From assembly GCF_004405125.1 (NCBI RefSeq), contig NZ_SORX01000003.1, positions 354,297 to 418,296 on the forward strand: a stretch of DNA of 64,000 nt, written 5' to 3'. The notes beneath the pieces are model-generated. The model ran no database searches. It had not been told where the DNA came from and worked only from the letters and a program-made list of their open reading frames with translations. The translations under genes were made by a program, and so were the position numbers. Shown here one piece after another: positions 8,503 through 16,508 of this stretch (the first letter of the stretch is position 1; each line of letters starts with the position of its first letter). This stretch comes from Jeotgalibacillus salarius. Lineage in GTDB: Bacteria > Bacillota > Bacilli > Bacillales > Jeotgalibacillaceae.

Positions 8503-9837
8503 GTGAACAGACTTTCACTGAAAATCAGCCTTTTTTATTTATCAGGGCTTGCTATTATTCTGACAATCTCGTTGTTTGTTATGCATAACCATCTCGTTAA
8601 TCAACAGGTAGAAAATGAGCTTGAAAGACTTCAGCAGCGCGGTGACAGTCACAGAGATGTACTTGCTGATAATTTTGATATGAGAACGATCAGTCATGTT
8701 GTCCTGATGGAAGAAAAAGCACTCACAGAAGTTGTGATTATAGCCGAAAATGGTTCACTCGCAGGTGCTTCCAATCAGGCTGACAATCATATAAACGAAG
8801 ACTGGCTGACAGCATCTGAAGGTACTGCAGAAGACGACTGGCGCAATCAGCCATTCTTAGTCAGCATCAGCCCGATCGATGGTGGTGGCAGCGTGATTAT
8901 GCTTGAACCTACTGAACAGATTCAGGCGCTGATCAGAGAACTGAACCAGCACTTTGCGATTGCGGCTCTGCTAACCGGACTTTTTCTTCTTTTCAGTCTG
9001 TATTTTTTAAGTCACTTTATCACTAAACCGCTTCTTTCAATCAGAAAGGCAGCCGGAAAACTCAGTCAGGGAGATATTCTTACAGTCCCCGAGACGAAAA
9101 GGCAAGATGAAATTGGTGAACTCGCCCGGTCCATCACAAAAATATCAGGTGATCTGCATCAGATTCAAAAAACGCGCAAAGCTTTTTTAACTTCGATTGC
9201 GCATGAGCTTAGAACCCCCATCACTTATATAAAAGGGTACGCAGGACTTCTAAAGAAAGAAGATTCACCCTACGGACAGATTATCTATGAAGAAACAGAC
9301 AGGCTCCATCAGCTCATAGAAGATTTGTTTGAACTTGCAAGAATGGAAGAACAAAATTTTACAATAGAACCTGAGCGGACTGAAATCACTTCATTTGTGC
9401 GGAGTGTTACTGAAAGAATGCAGCTGGCTTTTGATGAACAGAACATCAGACTTCTGTTTCAGGCTGATTCAGCTTTTTATAAAGAAATTGATCAAAACCG
9501 TTTTGAACAGGTGCTGATTATCATCTTAGATAATGCTTTGAAATATACACCTGCAGATCAAAAAGTACTGGTTTCAGTGAGCAATGAAAAAATTGAAGTG
9601 ACGGATGAAGGTCCCGGTGTACCTGAGGATGCACTACCCCAGTTGTTCGATCGTTTTTACAGAGTGGATACTTCGAGAAACAGAGACACCGGCGGCACTG
9701 GACTCGGGCTTTCGATTGCAAAAGAAATGATTGAAGCGCATCACGGAAAGATTTCGGCTGAAAATACAGGTTCAGGACTGAAGATGATCATTGATTTGAA
9801 AGGAGTCCATCATGAAGAAAATCGTACTCGTCGATGA
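8503..9837 (+). CDS. Sensor histidine kinase
   Basis: About 444 residues: an N-terminal helix, an extracellular sensing region of about 120 residues, a second helix near 155-175 (LLTGLFLLFSLYFLSHFI), a HAMP domain, and a kinase core. The H-box is SIAHELRTPITYIKG (phosphorylated His near 234), the N-box contains ILDNALKYTP, and the G-boxes are DEGPGVPE and GGTGLGLSIAKEM. GTG 8503 with GAGGTG upstream is preferred. The gene overlaps the response regulator by 26 bases, with kinase first, the reverse of the usual Bacillus order. The signal is unknown; neighbouring copper-type genes suggest metal or envelope stress. Confidence 0.92.
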   Translation: MNRLSLKISLFYLSGLAIILTISLFVMHNHLVNQQVENELERLQQRGDSHRDVLADNFDMRTISHVVLMEEKALTEVVIIAENGSLAGASNQADNHINEDWLTASEGTAEDDWRNQPFLVSISPIDGGGSVIMLEPTEQIQALIRELNQHFAIAALLTGLFLLFSLYFLSHFITKPLLSIRKAAGKLSQGDILTVPETKRQDEIGELARSITKISGDLHQIQKTRKAFLTSIAHELRTPITYIKGYAGLLKKEDSPYGQIIYEETDRLHQLIEDLFELARMEEQNFTIEPERTEITSFVRSVTERMQLAFDEQNIRLLFQADSAFYKEIDQNRFEQVLIIILDNALKYTPADQKVLVSVSNEKIEVTDEGPGVPEDALPQLFDRFYRVDTSRNRDTGGTGLGLSIAKEMIEAHHGKISAENTGSGLKMIIDLKGVHHEENRTRR

Positions 9838-10486
9838 TGAACAAAGAATGCTTGATCTGCTTGAGCTATATCTGAAACCGCTCGGCTATGATTGTATAAA
9901 ACTCCGGAGAGGCGAGGATGCGATCAGTTTGGTGAAGGATGAAGAACCAGACTTAATCATTCTTGACGTGATGATGCCCGTGATGAACGGCTTTGAAACG
10001 TGCCGGATGATCCGCAGATTTTCAGATGTGCCGATTATTTTATTAACAGCACTTCATGAAAAAGAGGATATCGTCAAAGGGCTGCAGGATGGTGCGGATG
10101 ACTATATCGTAAAACCGTTTGACGAAGATGAGCTGGTCGCAAGAATACACGCCGTATTCAGACGGACTTCAGATGATTTTGCCAGAAGAATTGAATATGA
10201 GGGACTGGTCTGGGATGAATTTTCTCATGAGCTTTCTTATAGAGGAGATTCCGTAAAAGTAACACCTAAGGAATTCTCAATCCTTGGACAGCTTCTTAAA
10301 AATCCCGGCCGTGCTTACTCCAGAGAACAGCTTTTGTCGATTATCTGGGGATATGAAGCCTGGACAGATGGCCGTACGGTAGATTCGCATGTCAGAAACC
10401 TTCGGGACAAGCTGAGAAAAACAGGGTTCCCTGTTGAAAAACATTTACACACGGTGTGGGGAGTAGGTTATAAGTGGATCAAATGA
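9812..10486 (+). CDS. OmpR/PhoB-family response regulator
   Basis: 224 residues: receiver domain with acidic pocket (VDDE), phospho-acceptor Asp52 in ILDVMMP, T in LLTALHE and K in YIVKPFD, then a winged-helix DNA-binding domain ending in HTVWGVGYKWIK. AAAGGAG lies inside the kinase gene, and the 26-base overlap implies coupled synthesis. Such regulators bind direct repeats with about 11-bp spacing as dimers; three boxes of that kind flank this gene cluster. It therefore probably controls its own operon, the permease and ydhK. Confidence 0.92.
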   Translation: MKKIVLVDDEQRMLDLLELYLKPLGYDCIKLRRGEDAISLVKDEEPDLIILDVMMPVMNGFETCRMIRRFSDVPIILLTALHEKEDIVKGLQDGADDYIVKPFDEDELVARIHAVFRRTSDDFARRIEYEGLVWDEFSHELSYRGDSVKVTPKEFSILGQLLKNPGRAYSREQLLSIIWGYEAWTDGRTVDSHVRNLRDKLRKTGFPVEKHLHTVWGVGYKWIK

Positions 10487-10508
10487 CTCAAAACCTGTAC
10501 ATAACCAC

Positions 10509-10544
10509 AAATGCTGAGAGGCTATATACCCCTCAGCATTTTGT
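10509..10544. terminator. Bidirectional terminator between the response regulator and ydhK
   Basis: AAATGCTGAG pairs with CTCAGCATTT around a short loop, with T-rich stretches on both sides. It lies between convergent genes. Confidence 0.8.
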
Positions 10545-11167
10545 TATTCAGCAGACAATTCACTTTCAGTTACCCATTTGTGATTCGTTACTTCTTCACC
10601 TGATTCCAGCGTGAAGTCAATCATATAAACAGTGGTTTCTTCCACAGAATCAATGGTTGCAGTTGCGCCGTCCATTCCTTCCATATGATCAGCCTCTACC
10701 TCCACTTCGTCGCCTTCTGCATAAGGTTCGTCTGCAGCATCAGCCGTTTCCTCGTGTATAATCCATTTGTGATCCTCTACTCGTTCCCCGCCATCAGTCG
10801 GGTCATAGGAGATACTGTAAGCAACTGTATCGTAAGCACCAACAATTGTTGCCTCTGCACCTTCCATTCCTTCCATATGTGCTTCAGTGATGATTGCTGT
10901 GTCACCTTCTTCAAACGTTGGGTTTTGTGCTTCTTCTAATCCCTCAAGTACTTCTCCGGATCCTGACATATCCATACCTGAATGATCCATGCCATCCATT
11001 GAATCCTCTTCATCCATATGGTCCATGTCATCCATGTTTTCTTCCATATTCTCATCCATGTTATCACTCATGTCACCGGAACCCATGTCGTCCTCATTAC
11101 CGCCGCATGCTGCAAGCACTAGACTAAGCGTAAGCGCCATGGTTCCCATTAATAATTGATTTTTCAT
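10544..11167 (-). CDS. ydhK: YdhK-family lipoprotein with two DUF1541 repeats
   Basis: 207 residues. The signal peptide ends in the lipobox LVLAAC. A Met/Asp/His-rich linker (many MDDMDHM-type units, possibly metal-binding) precedes two homologous units of about 55 residues, each beginning HMEGMxGAxATI and ending NHKW or DHKW; these are DUF1541 repeats as in B. subtilis YdhK. ATG 11167 has GGAGG upstream. DUF1541 proteins often occur near copper genes, and here a Csp3-type gene is 2 kb away. The promoter carries the same repeat box as the two-component operon. Confidence 0.88.
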   Translation of the reverse strand: MKNQLLMGTMALTLSLVLAACGGNEDDMGSGDMSDNMDENMEENMDDMDHMDEEDSMDGMDHSGMDMSGSGEVLEGLEEAQNPTFEEGDTAIITEAHMEGMEGAEATIVGAYDTVAYSISYDPTDGGERVEDHKWIIHEETADAADEPYAEGDEVEVEADHMEGMDGATATIDSVEETTVYMIDFTLESGEEVTNHKWVTESELSAE

Positions 11168-11201
11168 TTGTATCATCCCTCCAAGTTGTTGGTTCACTTT
11201 T

Positions 11202-11236
11202 AAATTACCCAAAAAATGTGCAGAATCATTGCAGAA
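11202..11236 (-). promoter_or_regulatory. Putative response-regulator box and promoter of ydhK
   Basis: Read on the minus strand: TTCTGCA (11236-11230), four bases, TTCTGCA (11225-11219), eleven bases ending TTGGG, then the -10-like TAATTT (11207-11202). Spacing from the second heptamer to the -10 is 11 bases, identical to the kinase and permease promoters. Confidence 0.65.
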
Positions 11237-11444
11237 AAATGAATTTAGCACACTGTCACAGAAGTTTTTATAATTAAACGTGTGTCAGGAGTAGGCGTTG
11301 TCAATTTGCATAGCGCAGACAATACTTTCAAATTTACTTGCCATCTCTACACCCCTGACATTCCCCGGCACCTTTGCCAATCCTGCTCTTTTACTTCACC
11401 CGCTGCTTCCTCTAAAATAAGGACAATAAACCTCACACCAGGGA

Positions 11445-11705
11445 GTGATTCCAATTAACGAACAAGCCTCTCCACTGATTATTATTGGTGCTAATATTGC
11501 AGCTGCAATCGTGTTCATCTCCCTGATTCTCAGGTCACAGGATGGATATGGATTAGCTGATTTTGCACTCATGCTGCTGATGTTATTCGTCATTCTCTAC
11601 ATTAAAAAGCTTGAACAGGACACCTTATCCAAAAAGATGAAGCTGTACGCAAACGCTGGTTATTATGTGACAGCACTGGTTGCAGTCATCGTGTTTTATT
11701 GGTAA
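11445..11705 (+). CDS. Small membrane protein of unknown function
   Basis: About 86 residues with two or three hydrophobic helices (LIIIGANIAAAIVFISLIL, FALMLLMLFVILYI and a C-terminal YVTALVAVIVFYW) joined by short charged loops. The start is uncertain: GTG 11445 overlaps the best ribosome site (AGGGAG), so an alternative start slightly downstream is possible. It is followed by a strong terminator and has no recognised relatives. Confidence 0.65.
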   Translation: MIPINEQASPLIIIGANIAAAIVFISLILRSQDGYGLADFALMLLMLFVILYIKKLEQDTLSKKMKLYANAGYYVTALVAVIVFYW

Positions 11706-11716
11706 AGACATGAAGA

Positions 11717-11748
11717 AACCAGGAAGCCGATACCCTTCCTGGTTTTAC
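11717..11748. terminator. Bidirectional terminator
   Basis: A perfect 10-bp stem AACCAGGAAG/CTTCCTGGTT with an 8-base loop, T-rich downstream, between the small membrane gene and a convergent GNAT gene. Confidence 0.85.
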
Positions 11749-11754
11749 GTATAC

Positions 11755-12267
11755 TTATATAAATTTCCCCATAATCAGCTCATCTTCATAATGATCAGGA
11801 CCAAACCTGACATGCTTCAGCTTACGTCCTTCTTCATTAAATCCCATATCCCCATACAAATGAATCGCACGCTCGTTATTCGCAAATACTTCAAGTGAAA
11901 TTTTCTCGACTCTGCCATCCTGCTTTGCCCAATCAAATAAAGACTCAAGCAACTTGCGTCCAGTTCCCTGATTAGTATAACCCTCCTGCACACTCATCCC
12001 AAACAGACCCTGATGGCTGAACTTTTTCAGTGAAGACAAACGAAAATTCAGCATGCCGATAATATGATCTTCAATCACCGCGACCAATACGACCCCACGT
12101 TCCTCATGTGAACGGATCCATTCTCTCTCTTCATCGATCGTCACCTTGAATTCAGATAACGAAGTCCCCATCTTATCACTGTTTTCCGTCAGTACCTGTT
12201 TGACATGATTTCTGAGACCTTCTGCATCCTGCTCTTTCGCATGCCTGATCACAACTTTTTGATCCAT
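11755..12267 (-). CDS. GNAT-family N-acetyltransferase
   Basis: 170 residues. The acetyl-CoA loop is GYTNQGTGRKLLE (about residues 96-108) and the C-terminal motif NNERAIHLYGDMGF is typical of RimL/SpeG-like acetyltransferases. The acceptor is unknown. AGAGGGGAAAG precedes the ATG. It lies 10 bases after a small lipoprotein gene, in the same direction as an SMC-like ATPase, so the three probably form one transcription unit. Confidence 0.88.
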   Translation of the reverse strand: MDQKVVIRHAKEQDAEGLRNHVKQVLTENSDKMGTSLSEFKVTIDEEREWIRSHEERGVVLVAVIEDHIIGMLNFRLSSLKKFSHQGLFGMSVQEGYTNQGTGRKLLESLFDWAKQDGRVEKISLEVFANNERAIHLYGDMGFNEEGRKLKHVRFGPDHYEDELIMGKFI

Positions 12268-12277
12268 ACTTTCCCCT

Positions 12278-12682
12278 CTATTCCATTACGCCTCTAGCGT
12301 CTTCGTCATAGGTTACTTCAAAAGATTCCTGCTGTCCGTCCCATTCAACTTCAAATTGCAATACGTCGTCTTTATTTAGCGTTGCACATCCGCCGCAGCT
12401 GCCACTTCCCCTGATCACTTTAGTTTCACTTAAATTGACGTTGCCGGAAGAACCTGACTCTATATTTGTCAGAACACTATACGAAACCTCTTCAGGGTCA
12501 CCACTCCCTAAATAATCAATTCGATATTCTATCTCCTGTTCAGTCTCATTTGATTGTGAAGATATATAATTCACACGCCAATTTTCCGACTCTCCTGTAA
12601 AAACGAGTACTTCAGGGGCTTTACTAGTATTGGAACATCCTGCTAATAAGATCAATGTCAGTATGAGTAGCCACTTTTTCAT
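12278..12682 (-). CDS. Small lipoprotein
   Basis: 134 residues with a signal peptide ending in the lipobox LLAGC. The mature part is beta-rich and contains a CGGC pair (SGSCGGCATLN), which could form a disulfide or bind metal. Its start overlaps the stop of the upstream ATPase gene by four bases (ATGA), a strong sign of coupled translation, although a cytosolic ATPase and a surface lipoprotein make an odd couple. No family recognised. Confidence 0.8.
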   Translation of the reverse strand: MKKWLLILTLILLAGCSNTSKAPEVLVFTGESENWRVNYISSQSNETEQEIEYRIDYLGSGDPEEVSYSVLTNIESGSSGNVNLSETKVIRGSGSCGGCATLNKDDVLQFEVEWDGQQESFEVTYDEDARGVME

Positions 12683-13419
12683 TCCTCATCCTCCTCCGAA
12701 AACAACTGCTCAAGCATCCGCTCCCTGTGCTGTAAAAAATAATGGGTAATCTGATAGTGATCAGTCATTTCATACTCAATCAGCTGAATTTCACCCTGGT
12801 CAAAACTCAGAATGTCAGCACCCGGATACCCAAGCAAAATGGGTGAATGCGTCGCAATGATGAACTGACAGCTTCCCTGTTGCTCAAGGTCATGCATAAT
12901 TTTCAAGAGGGCAAGCTGACGTTGCGGCGAAAGTGCGGCCTCAGGCTCGTCCAATAGATAAATCGCTTTTTGCTGGAAGCGGTTTGCGAAAAGTGACAGA
13001 AAAGATTCCCCGTGAGACTGATCATGAAGTGACTTCCCGCCGTAGGAACCATATGTCTGCATATCCTCCTGAGCCATTTCATCTAAATGGGTCGCGAATT
13101 GATAGAACGACTCCGCACGCAGAAAAAAGCCGTTCGTCACTTTTGGCATCCATGACAGCCTGAGATAAGGACCGAGCGCTGAATCTGATGCGTGCAGCTC
13201 ATATGTATTGTTTCTTCCGCCGCCGGCCGTATTAAAACCGCACTGGTCAGCAATCGCTTCAAGAAGCGTTGATTTACCTGAACCGTTTTCCCCTACAAAG
13301 AACGTGACATTCTTTTTCAAATCGAGCTCACTGAACGTTCTGATTGCAGGAATATGAAAAGGGTAACGGCGCTGATCGTTAATTTCTTCGCGTTTTAATG
13401 CAACTCTTTTCAAAAACAT
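12679..13419 (-). CDS. AAA/ABC-type ATPase with SMC-like head
   Basis: About 246 residues: Walker A FFVGENGSGKSTLLEA (near residue 40), a signature-like QSHGESFLSLF, Walker B IYLLDEPEAALSP and a switch His in ATHSP. This is the compact RecF/SMC-head type of ATPase (COG3910-like) seen singly in many bacteria; its partner is usually unknown. ATG 13419 after AGAGGTG is chosen over GTG 13428. Its stop overlaps the start of a lipoprotein gene. Confidence 0.88.
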   Translation of the reverse strand: MFLKRVALKREEINDQRRYPFHIPAIRTFSELDLKKNVTFFVGENGSGKSTLLEAIADQCGFNTAGGGRNNTYELHASDSALGPYLRLSWMPKVTNGFFLRAESFYQFATHLDEMAQEDMQTYGSYGGKSLHDQSHGESFLSLFANRFQQKAIYLLDEPEAALSPQRQLALLKIMHDLEQQGSCQFIIATHSPILLGYPGADILSFDQGEIQLIEYEMTDHYQITHYFLQHRERMLEQLFSEEDEE

Positions 13420-13462
13420 GCTCTTCACCTCTTTATATACATACGGGTTAGCCGGCTAAATG

Positions 13463-13828
13463 TTACGCAAGCTTGCTTAAATGCTCATGAATCAGCTTCC
13501 ATCCATCATCCGTTTTCGCGAAAACATTCGTTGCCCGTCCGCTCCCCGAGATTAATTTCCCTTCATAATACCCTTCATACTGATAGACATACACACAGGT
13601 GGCTGATTGTTCATCAGCATGAAGCCACCTGATATCAACTGCCGAGTAAACTTCTTCTTTAATGATTGCCCAGGTGCTTTCAAAATACGCCTGAATCTCG
13701 TCATGTGTTCTGCAAATCTGACTCGTGAACCAGAATAATGCGTCCTCATGCAGCACCTGCCTCACATTTTCAAAATCGTGCGTGTTGGTTGCCTCTATGT
13801 ATGTTTGAAGTGTTTCTTGTACGTTCAT
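13463..13828 (-). CDS. SnoaL/NTF2-like domain protein
   Basis: 121 residues of the NTF2 fold: helix-rich N-terminus (YIEATNTHDFENVRQVLH), then a curved sheet ending VFAKTDDGWKLIHEHLS, the hallmark of DUF4440/SnoaL-like proteins. Members are small-ligand-binding or isomerase-like; nothing here indicates the ligand. It lies 44 bases upstream of the ATPase on the same strand. Confidence 0.82.
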   Translation of the reverse strand: MNVQETLQTYIEATNTHDFENVRQVLHEDALFWFTSQICRTHDEIQAYFESTWAIIKEEVYSAVDIRWLHADEQSATCVYVYQYEGYYEGKLISGSGRATNVFAKTDDGWKLIHEHLSKLA

Positions 13829-13875
13829 GTATTCATTACTCCTTCATAAGAATCTTTTTTCAAAAACTGTTCCAT

Positions 13876-14592
13876 TTATTTCAATAGCGTTTCACTAATC
13901 ACCATACTCAACCTTAACCGGCTGAACCACTGCTCTGCTTCTTCCACACTCGTGGTGGGTGCATTAATAGATTCGTGATATTCAAGTCCATTTACCTGAA
14001 TCGTACTAACCTCTACGCATGCTCTTTTTTTTGCAATCATCAGCCATTCTGCATCAGTCATCTTTGCCTCTGAATATTGGTTAATTACTTCACCAATCTC
14101 ATTGGAAAAAGCACATGACCCCGCAGTAATATCTATTTCCCACCCCAGAGTGAGCGAGCAGATTTTATTTGTGATTTTCTCAGTTTCAACCCAACTTTCC
14201 GGATGGGTATACATCGCCTGATCCGTTCTGCCAATGACCAGATAATCATATTGCGGTATATCCCGGACCAATAAACTCAGCTCTTCCGGATGATATGATA
14301 TCCACGTTAAAAGCCGGTCCAAGTCACAATAATGATAGTGAGAACAACTTGAGTCTAAACCGAATGCCACAACCGCTCTTCTGGCATGAGCTGCCCCACC
14401 CTTGGGTATAACTTTCACATGAAACGGACTCTCATGGCATAGGTATTGAAGCAATTGTTCAGATGATTCGTTACTGACAGTGATCCATACTTTATTGTAA
14501 AGACCCATCATTGTTTCTTCAGACTTTTTCAAACGAAATAACAAATTACCCCTTGGATCGTGTACAACGGCTATCAGATCAACTTTTTTCAT
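13876..14592 (-). CDS. Hypothetical protein, possibly glycosyltransferase-like
   Basis: 238 residues, soluble. The N-terminal MKKVDLIAVVHDP, a central DxD-like CDLDR and later charged pocket resemble a nucleotide-sugar-binding GT-A fold, but this is a weak impression and no family is assigned. It starts 24 bases downstream of a nucleotidyltransferase gene on the same strand, so the two are probably expressed together. Confidence 0.65.
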   Translation of the reverse strand: MKKVDLIAVVHDPRGNLLFRLKKSEETMMGLYNKVWITVSNESSEQLLQYLCHESPFHVKVIPKGGAAHARRAVVAFGLDSSCSHYHYCDLDRLLTWISYHPEELSLLVRDIPQYDYLVIGRTDQAMYTHPESWVETEKITNKICSLTLGWEIDITAGSCAFSNEIGEVINQYSEAKMTDAEWLMIAKKRACVEVSTIQVNGLEYHESINAPTTSVEEAEQWFSRLRLSMVISETLLK

Positions 14593-14616
14593 TGTGAGTG
14601 CTCCCCAGTCGCGCAG

Positions 14617-15159
14617 TTATATTCTGACTTCCGGCCAATATAAAGACCATTTTTTATGATTCAGTCGGTTATAAAAAACTTTCATCCGTGATGGATCTCC
14701 CCGAAAATAAGGCGTTGGTTTCACGCTGAAATGCAAAAGATCCTCTAAACCATGTGGTGCATATAACACCATACGATCGTTCACGTCTAATTTAATTCCC
14801 AGGGCAGTGACGGTCTCTGGAAACTTCGCAATTGCATCCCGAGCTGACTCATATGGATCAAGACCATTGACCATGTGCATGCGCGCCTGATTTTTTACAG
14901 ACCATGGTAAGCCGGGCAGCATGCGGTGTAATTCTTCTTCGTAACCCTTCTCTGTTTCTTCACTGATATCTGAGGGATCGAAATATATGACATCTATATC
15001 ATCAAGAGGCACAATTGCTTCCCCCTGACTCAGTTCATCCCAGATTTTTTTACGTATATAACCTGCACAGACCCACCAGTCTTCCAGGTTTAAATGTTGA
15101 ACAGCTTTTAAGATCTCCCGTGTTTCTGCGTCTGAAGCAAACCATCGTTCTGGATTCAT
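14617..15159 (-). CDS. Nucleotidyltransferase family protein (DUF925/COG3575-like)
   Basis: 180 residues. The N-terminal half contains WWVCAGYIRKKIWD and PLDDIDVIYFD, the acidic pair of a nucleotidyltransferase active site; the C-terminal half has the family's VKPTPYFRGDPSRM and ends in a Trp-rich RLNHKKWSLYWPEV. The biological substrate of this family is unknown to me. It leads a two-gene unit with the hypothetical gene at 13876. Confidence 0.8.
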   Translation of the reverse strand: MNPERWFASDAETREILKAVQHLNLEDWWVCAGYIRKKIWDELSQGEAIVPLDDIDVIYFDPSDISEETEKGYEEELHRMLPGLPWSVKNQARMHMVNGLDPYESARDAIAKFPETVTALGIKLDVNDRMVLYAPHGLEDLLHFSVKPTPYFRGDPSRMKVFYNRLNHKKWSLYWPEVRI

Positions 15160-15272
15160 GTGATTTCCCCGATTCTATCATTTCTCTACTGTTTCACTTC
15201 TACAAAAAATCCCATATCCCCTTCATTCATGTTAAATTAACTTAAAAGGCTACACAGAAGGAGTATAGGTGA

Positions 15273-16082
15273 ATGTCACAAAACAGCGTACAGCAATTCA
15301 TCAGACAATATGAGCTTTTTGAAAATGATCAAATCCAGCAAACCCAGCTCCAACACCGATATGCACTGGTTGAAGCATTTGGGATCAAGAAAGGAATGAA
15401 AGTACTTGAAATCGGTTGCGGCCAAGGGGATACGACCGTCGTGCTTGCTGATGTAGTTGGCGAAAACGGGCATGTAACGGCTGTGGATATCGCTCCTCCA
15501 GATTACGGAGCACCTTTTACGCTTGGCGAGGCACATGAGCGCGTCAATCAGTCAAAGCTTGGCGACAGGATTGATTTTCATTTGGAAACAGATTTTCTGG
15601 AGATGAAGCTGGATAAGCAGTACGATGCTGTTGTTCTTTCCCATTGCTCGTGGTATTTTCACGATCCCGCTCAATTGCTTGCCTATTTTAAAAGGATTCG
15701 TTCAATCAGTAACATACTGTGCTTTGCAGAATGGGATATGCAGTTTGAGAAAATCACACAGCGGGGACATTTCTGTGCTGCATCTATTCTAGCGCTGTAT
15801 TCACAGTTCACTGCAAACGATGGAAACATTCAAAATCTGTTCGGGAAAAGTGAGATTAAAAAAATGATAGAAGATGCAGGGTTGAAGGTTGATCACGAAC
15901 TGCGTGTTGATGCTCATTTTCTTCAGGATGGGCAGTGGGAAATTGATTACGCCAAGGAAGTTACCAAGGAATTTGCAGCTGCACCTGTCAGAATCCAGAC
16001 TCTTGTTCAAAATTATGCGGATATGTTAGATGTTGAGGGAAAGAATGAGTCTCTTGATAGCTTTGTGATTGTGGCTAAATAA
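15273..16082 (+). CDS. SAM-dependent class I methyltransferase
   Basis: 269 residues. Motif I is VLEIGCGQGDTTVVLAD (about residues 44-60), motif II contains VTAVDIAPP, and the post-motif region YDAVVLSHCSWYF follows, all as in Rossmann-fold methyltransferases. The substrate is unknown. AAGGAG and AGGTG lie before ATG 15273. It is transcribed alone and ends at a strong terminator. Confidence 0.88.
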   Translation: MSQNSVQQFIRQYELFENDQIQQTQLQHRYALVEAFGIKKGMKVLEIGCGQGDTTVVLADVVGENGHVTAVDIAPPDYGAPFTLGEAHERVNQSKLGDRIDFHLETDFLEMKLDKQYDAVVLSHCSWYFHDPAQLLAYFKRIRSISNILCFAEWDMQFEKITQRGHFCAASILALYSQFTANDGNIQNLFGKSEIKKMIEDAGLKVDHELRVDAHFLQDGQWEIDYAKEVTKEFAAAPVRIQTLVQNYADMLDVEGKNESLDSFVIVAK

Positions 16083-16093
16083 CCCTATAAAAC

Positions 16094-16136
16094 AAAAGGT
16101 CTTAGAATCCAACACAGGATTCAAGACCTTTTTCTT
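16094..16136. terminator. Bidirectional terminator
   Basis: AAAGGTCTT and GAATCC pair with GGATTC and AAGACCTTT around AACACA, followed by a T-rich tract. It lies between the methyltransferase and a convergent small membrane gene. Confidence 0.85.
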
Positions 16137-16306
16137 TTTTTCTCGGTAAAAGTAAATATCAAGGCAGCCACACTTAAAATTAAAGCCACCAACGCAACAA
16201 GCAGATTGTATTCATGTCTATCTGTGAAATAAATTATAAGACCTGTAACCATTACCGCGGCCAATAAAATGAGCAATATAGTCCTGATCAGTTCTCTATT
16301 CATCAT
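16121..16306 (-). CDS. Small two-helix membrane protein
   Basis: 61 residues with two transmembrane helices (TILLILLAAVMVTGLIIYF and LLVALVALILSVAALIFTF) and a basic C-terminus KKRKRS. GGGAGGG precedes two successive ATGs (16306, 16303). Function unknown. The region immediately upstream of it holds the 21-bp repeat array. Confidence 0.72.
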   Translation of the reverse strand: MMNRELIRTILLILLAAVMVTGLIIYFTDRHEYNLLVALVALILSVAALIFTFTEKKRKRS

Positions 16307-16352
16307 TTTTCCCTCCCTTCAAAAACTCGACGAACGCACATATACTAATTCG

Positions 16353-16508
16353 GGTCACATTCACTGAAATTAAGGTCACATCCCGCAAATCCCAGGTCAT
16401 ATTCACAAAATTTAAAGTCGCATTTCCTGCCCGGCCATATTTTCGGGTCATATCTCAGGAATCTCGGGTCACATCCACTCAATCCCCGGTCACATTCTCA
16501 TTTTTTCA
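16353..16508. repeat. Degenerate tandem array of 21-bp repeats
   Basis: Units begin with GGTCAYAT or a close variant at 16353, 16374, 16395, 16416, 16446, 16467 and 16488. Spacing is exactly 21 bp except one 30-bp step in the middle, where a fragment GGCCATAT lies at 16433. The consensus is about GGTCACATYCNCNNAATCYC. The last unit overlaps the stop codon (16490-16492) of the kinase gene on the minus strand. No protein-coding role is evident. Confidence 0.8.

Noticed and set aside
11270..11395. Possible 19-residue minus-strand peptide (MASKFESIVCAMQ...) upstream of ydhK
   Set aside because: There is a weak GGGGTG before its ATG, but the length and lack of other support are insufficient.
16353..16508. 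CRISPR array
   Set aside because: Units are 21 bp, degenerate and directly adjoining, with no unique spacers and no cas genes in the window.
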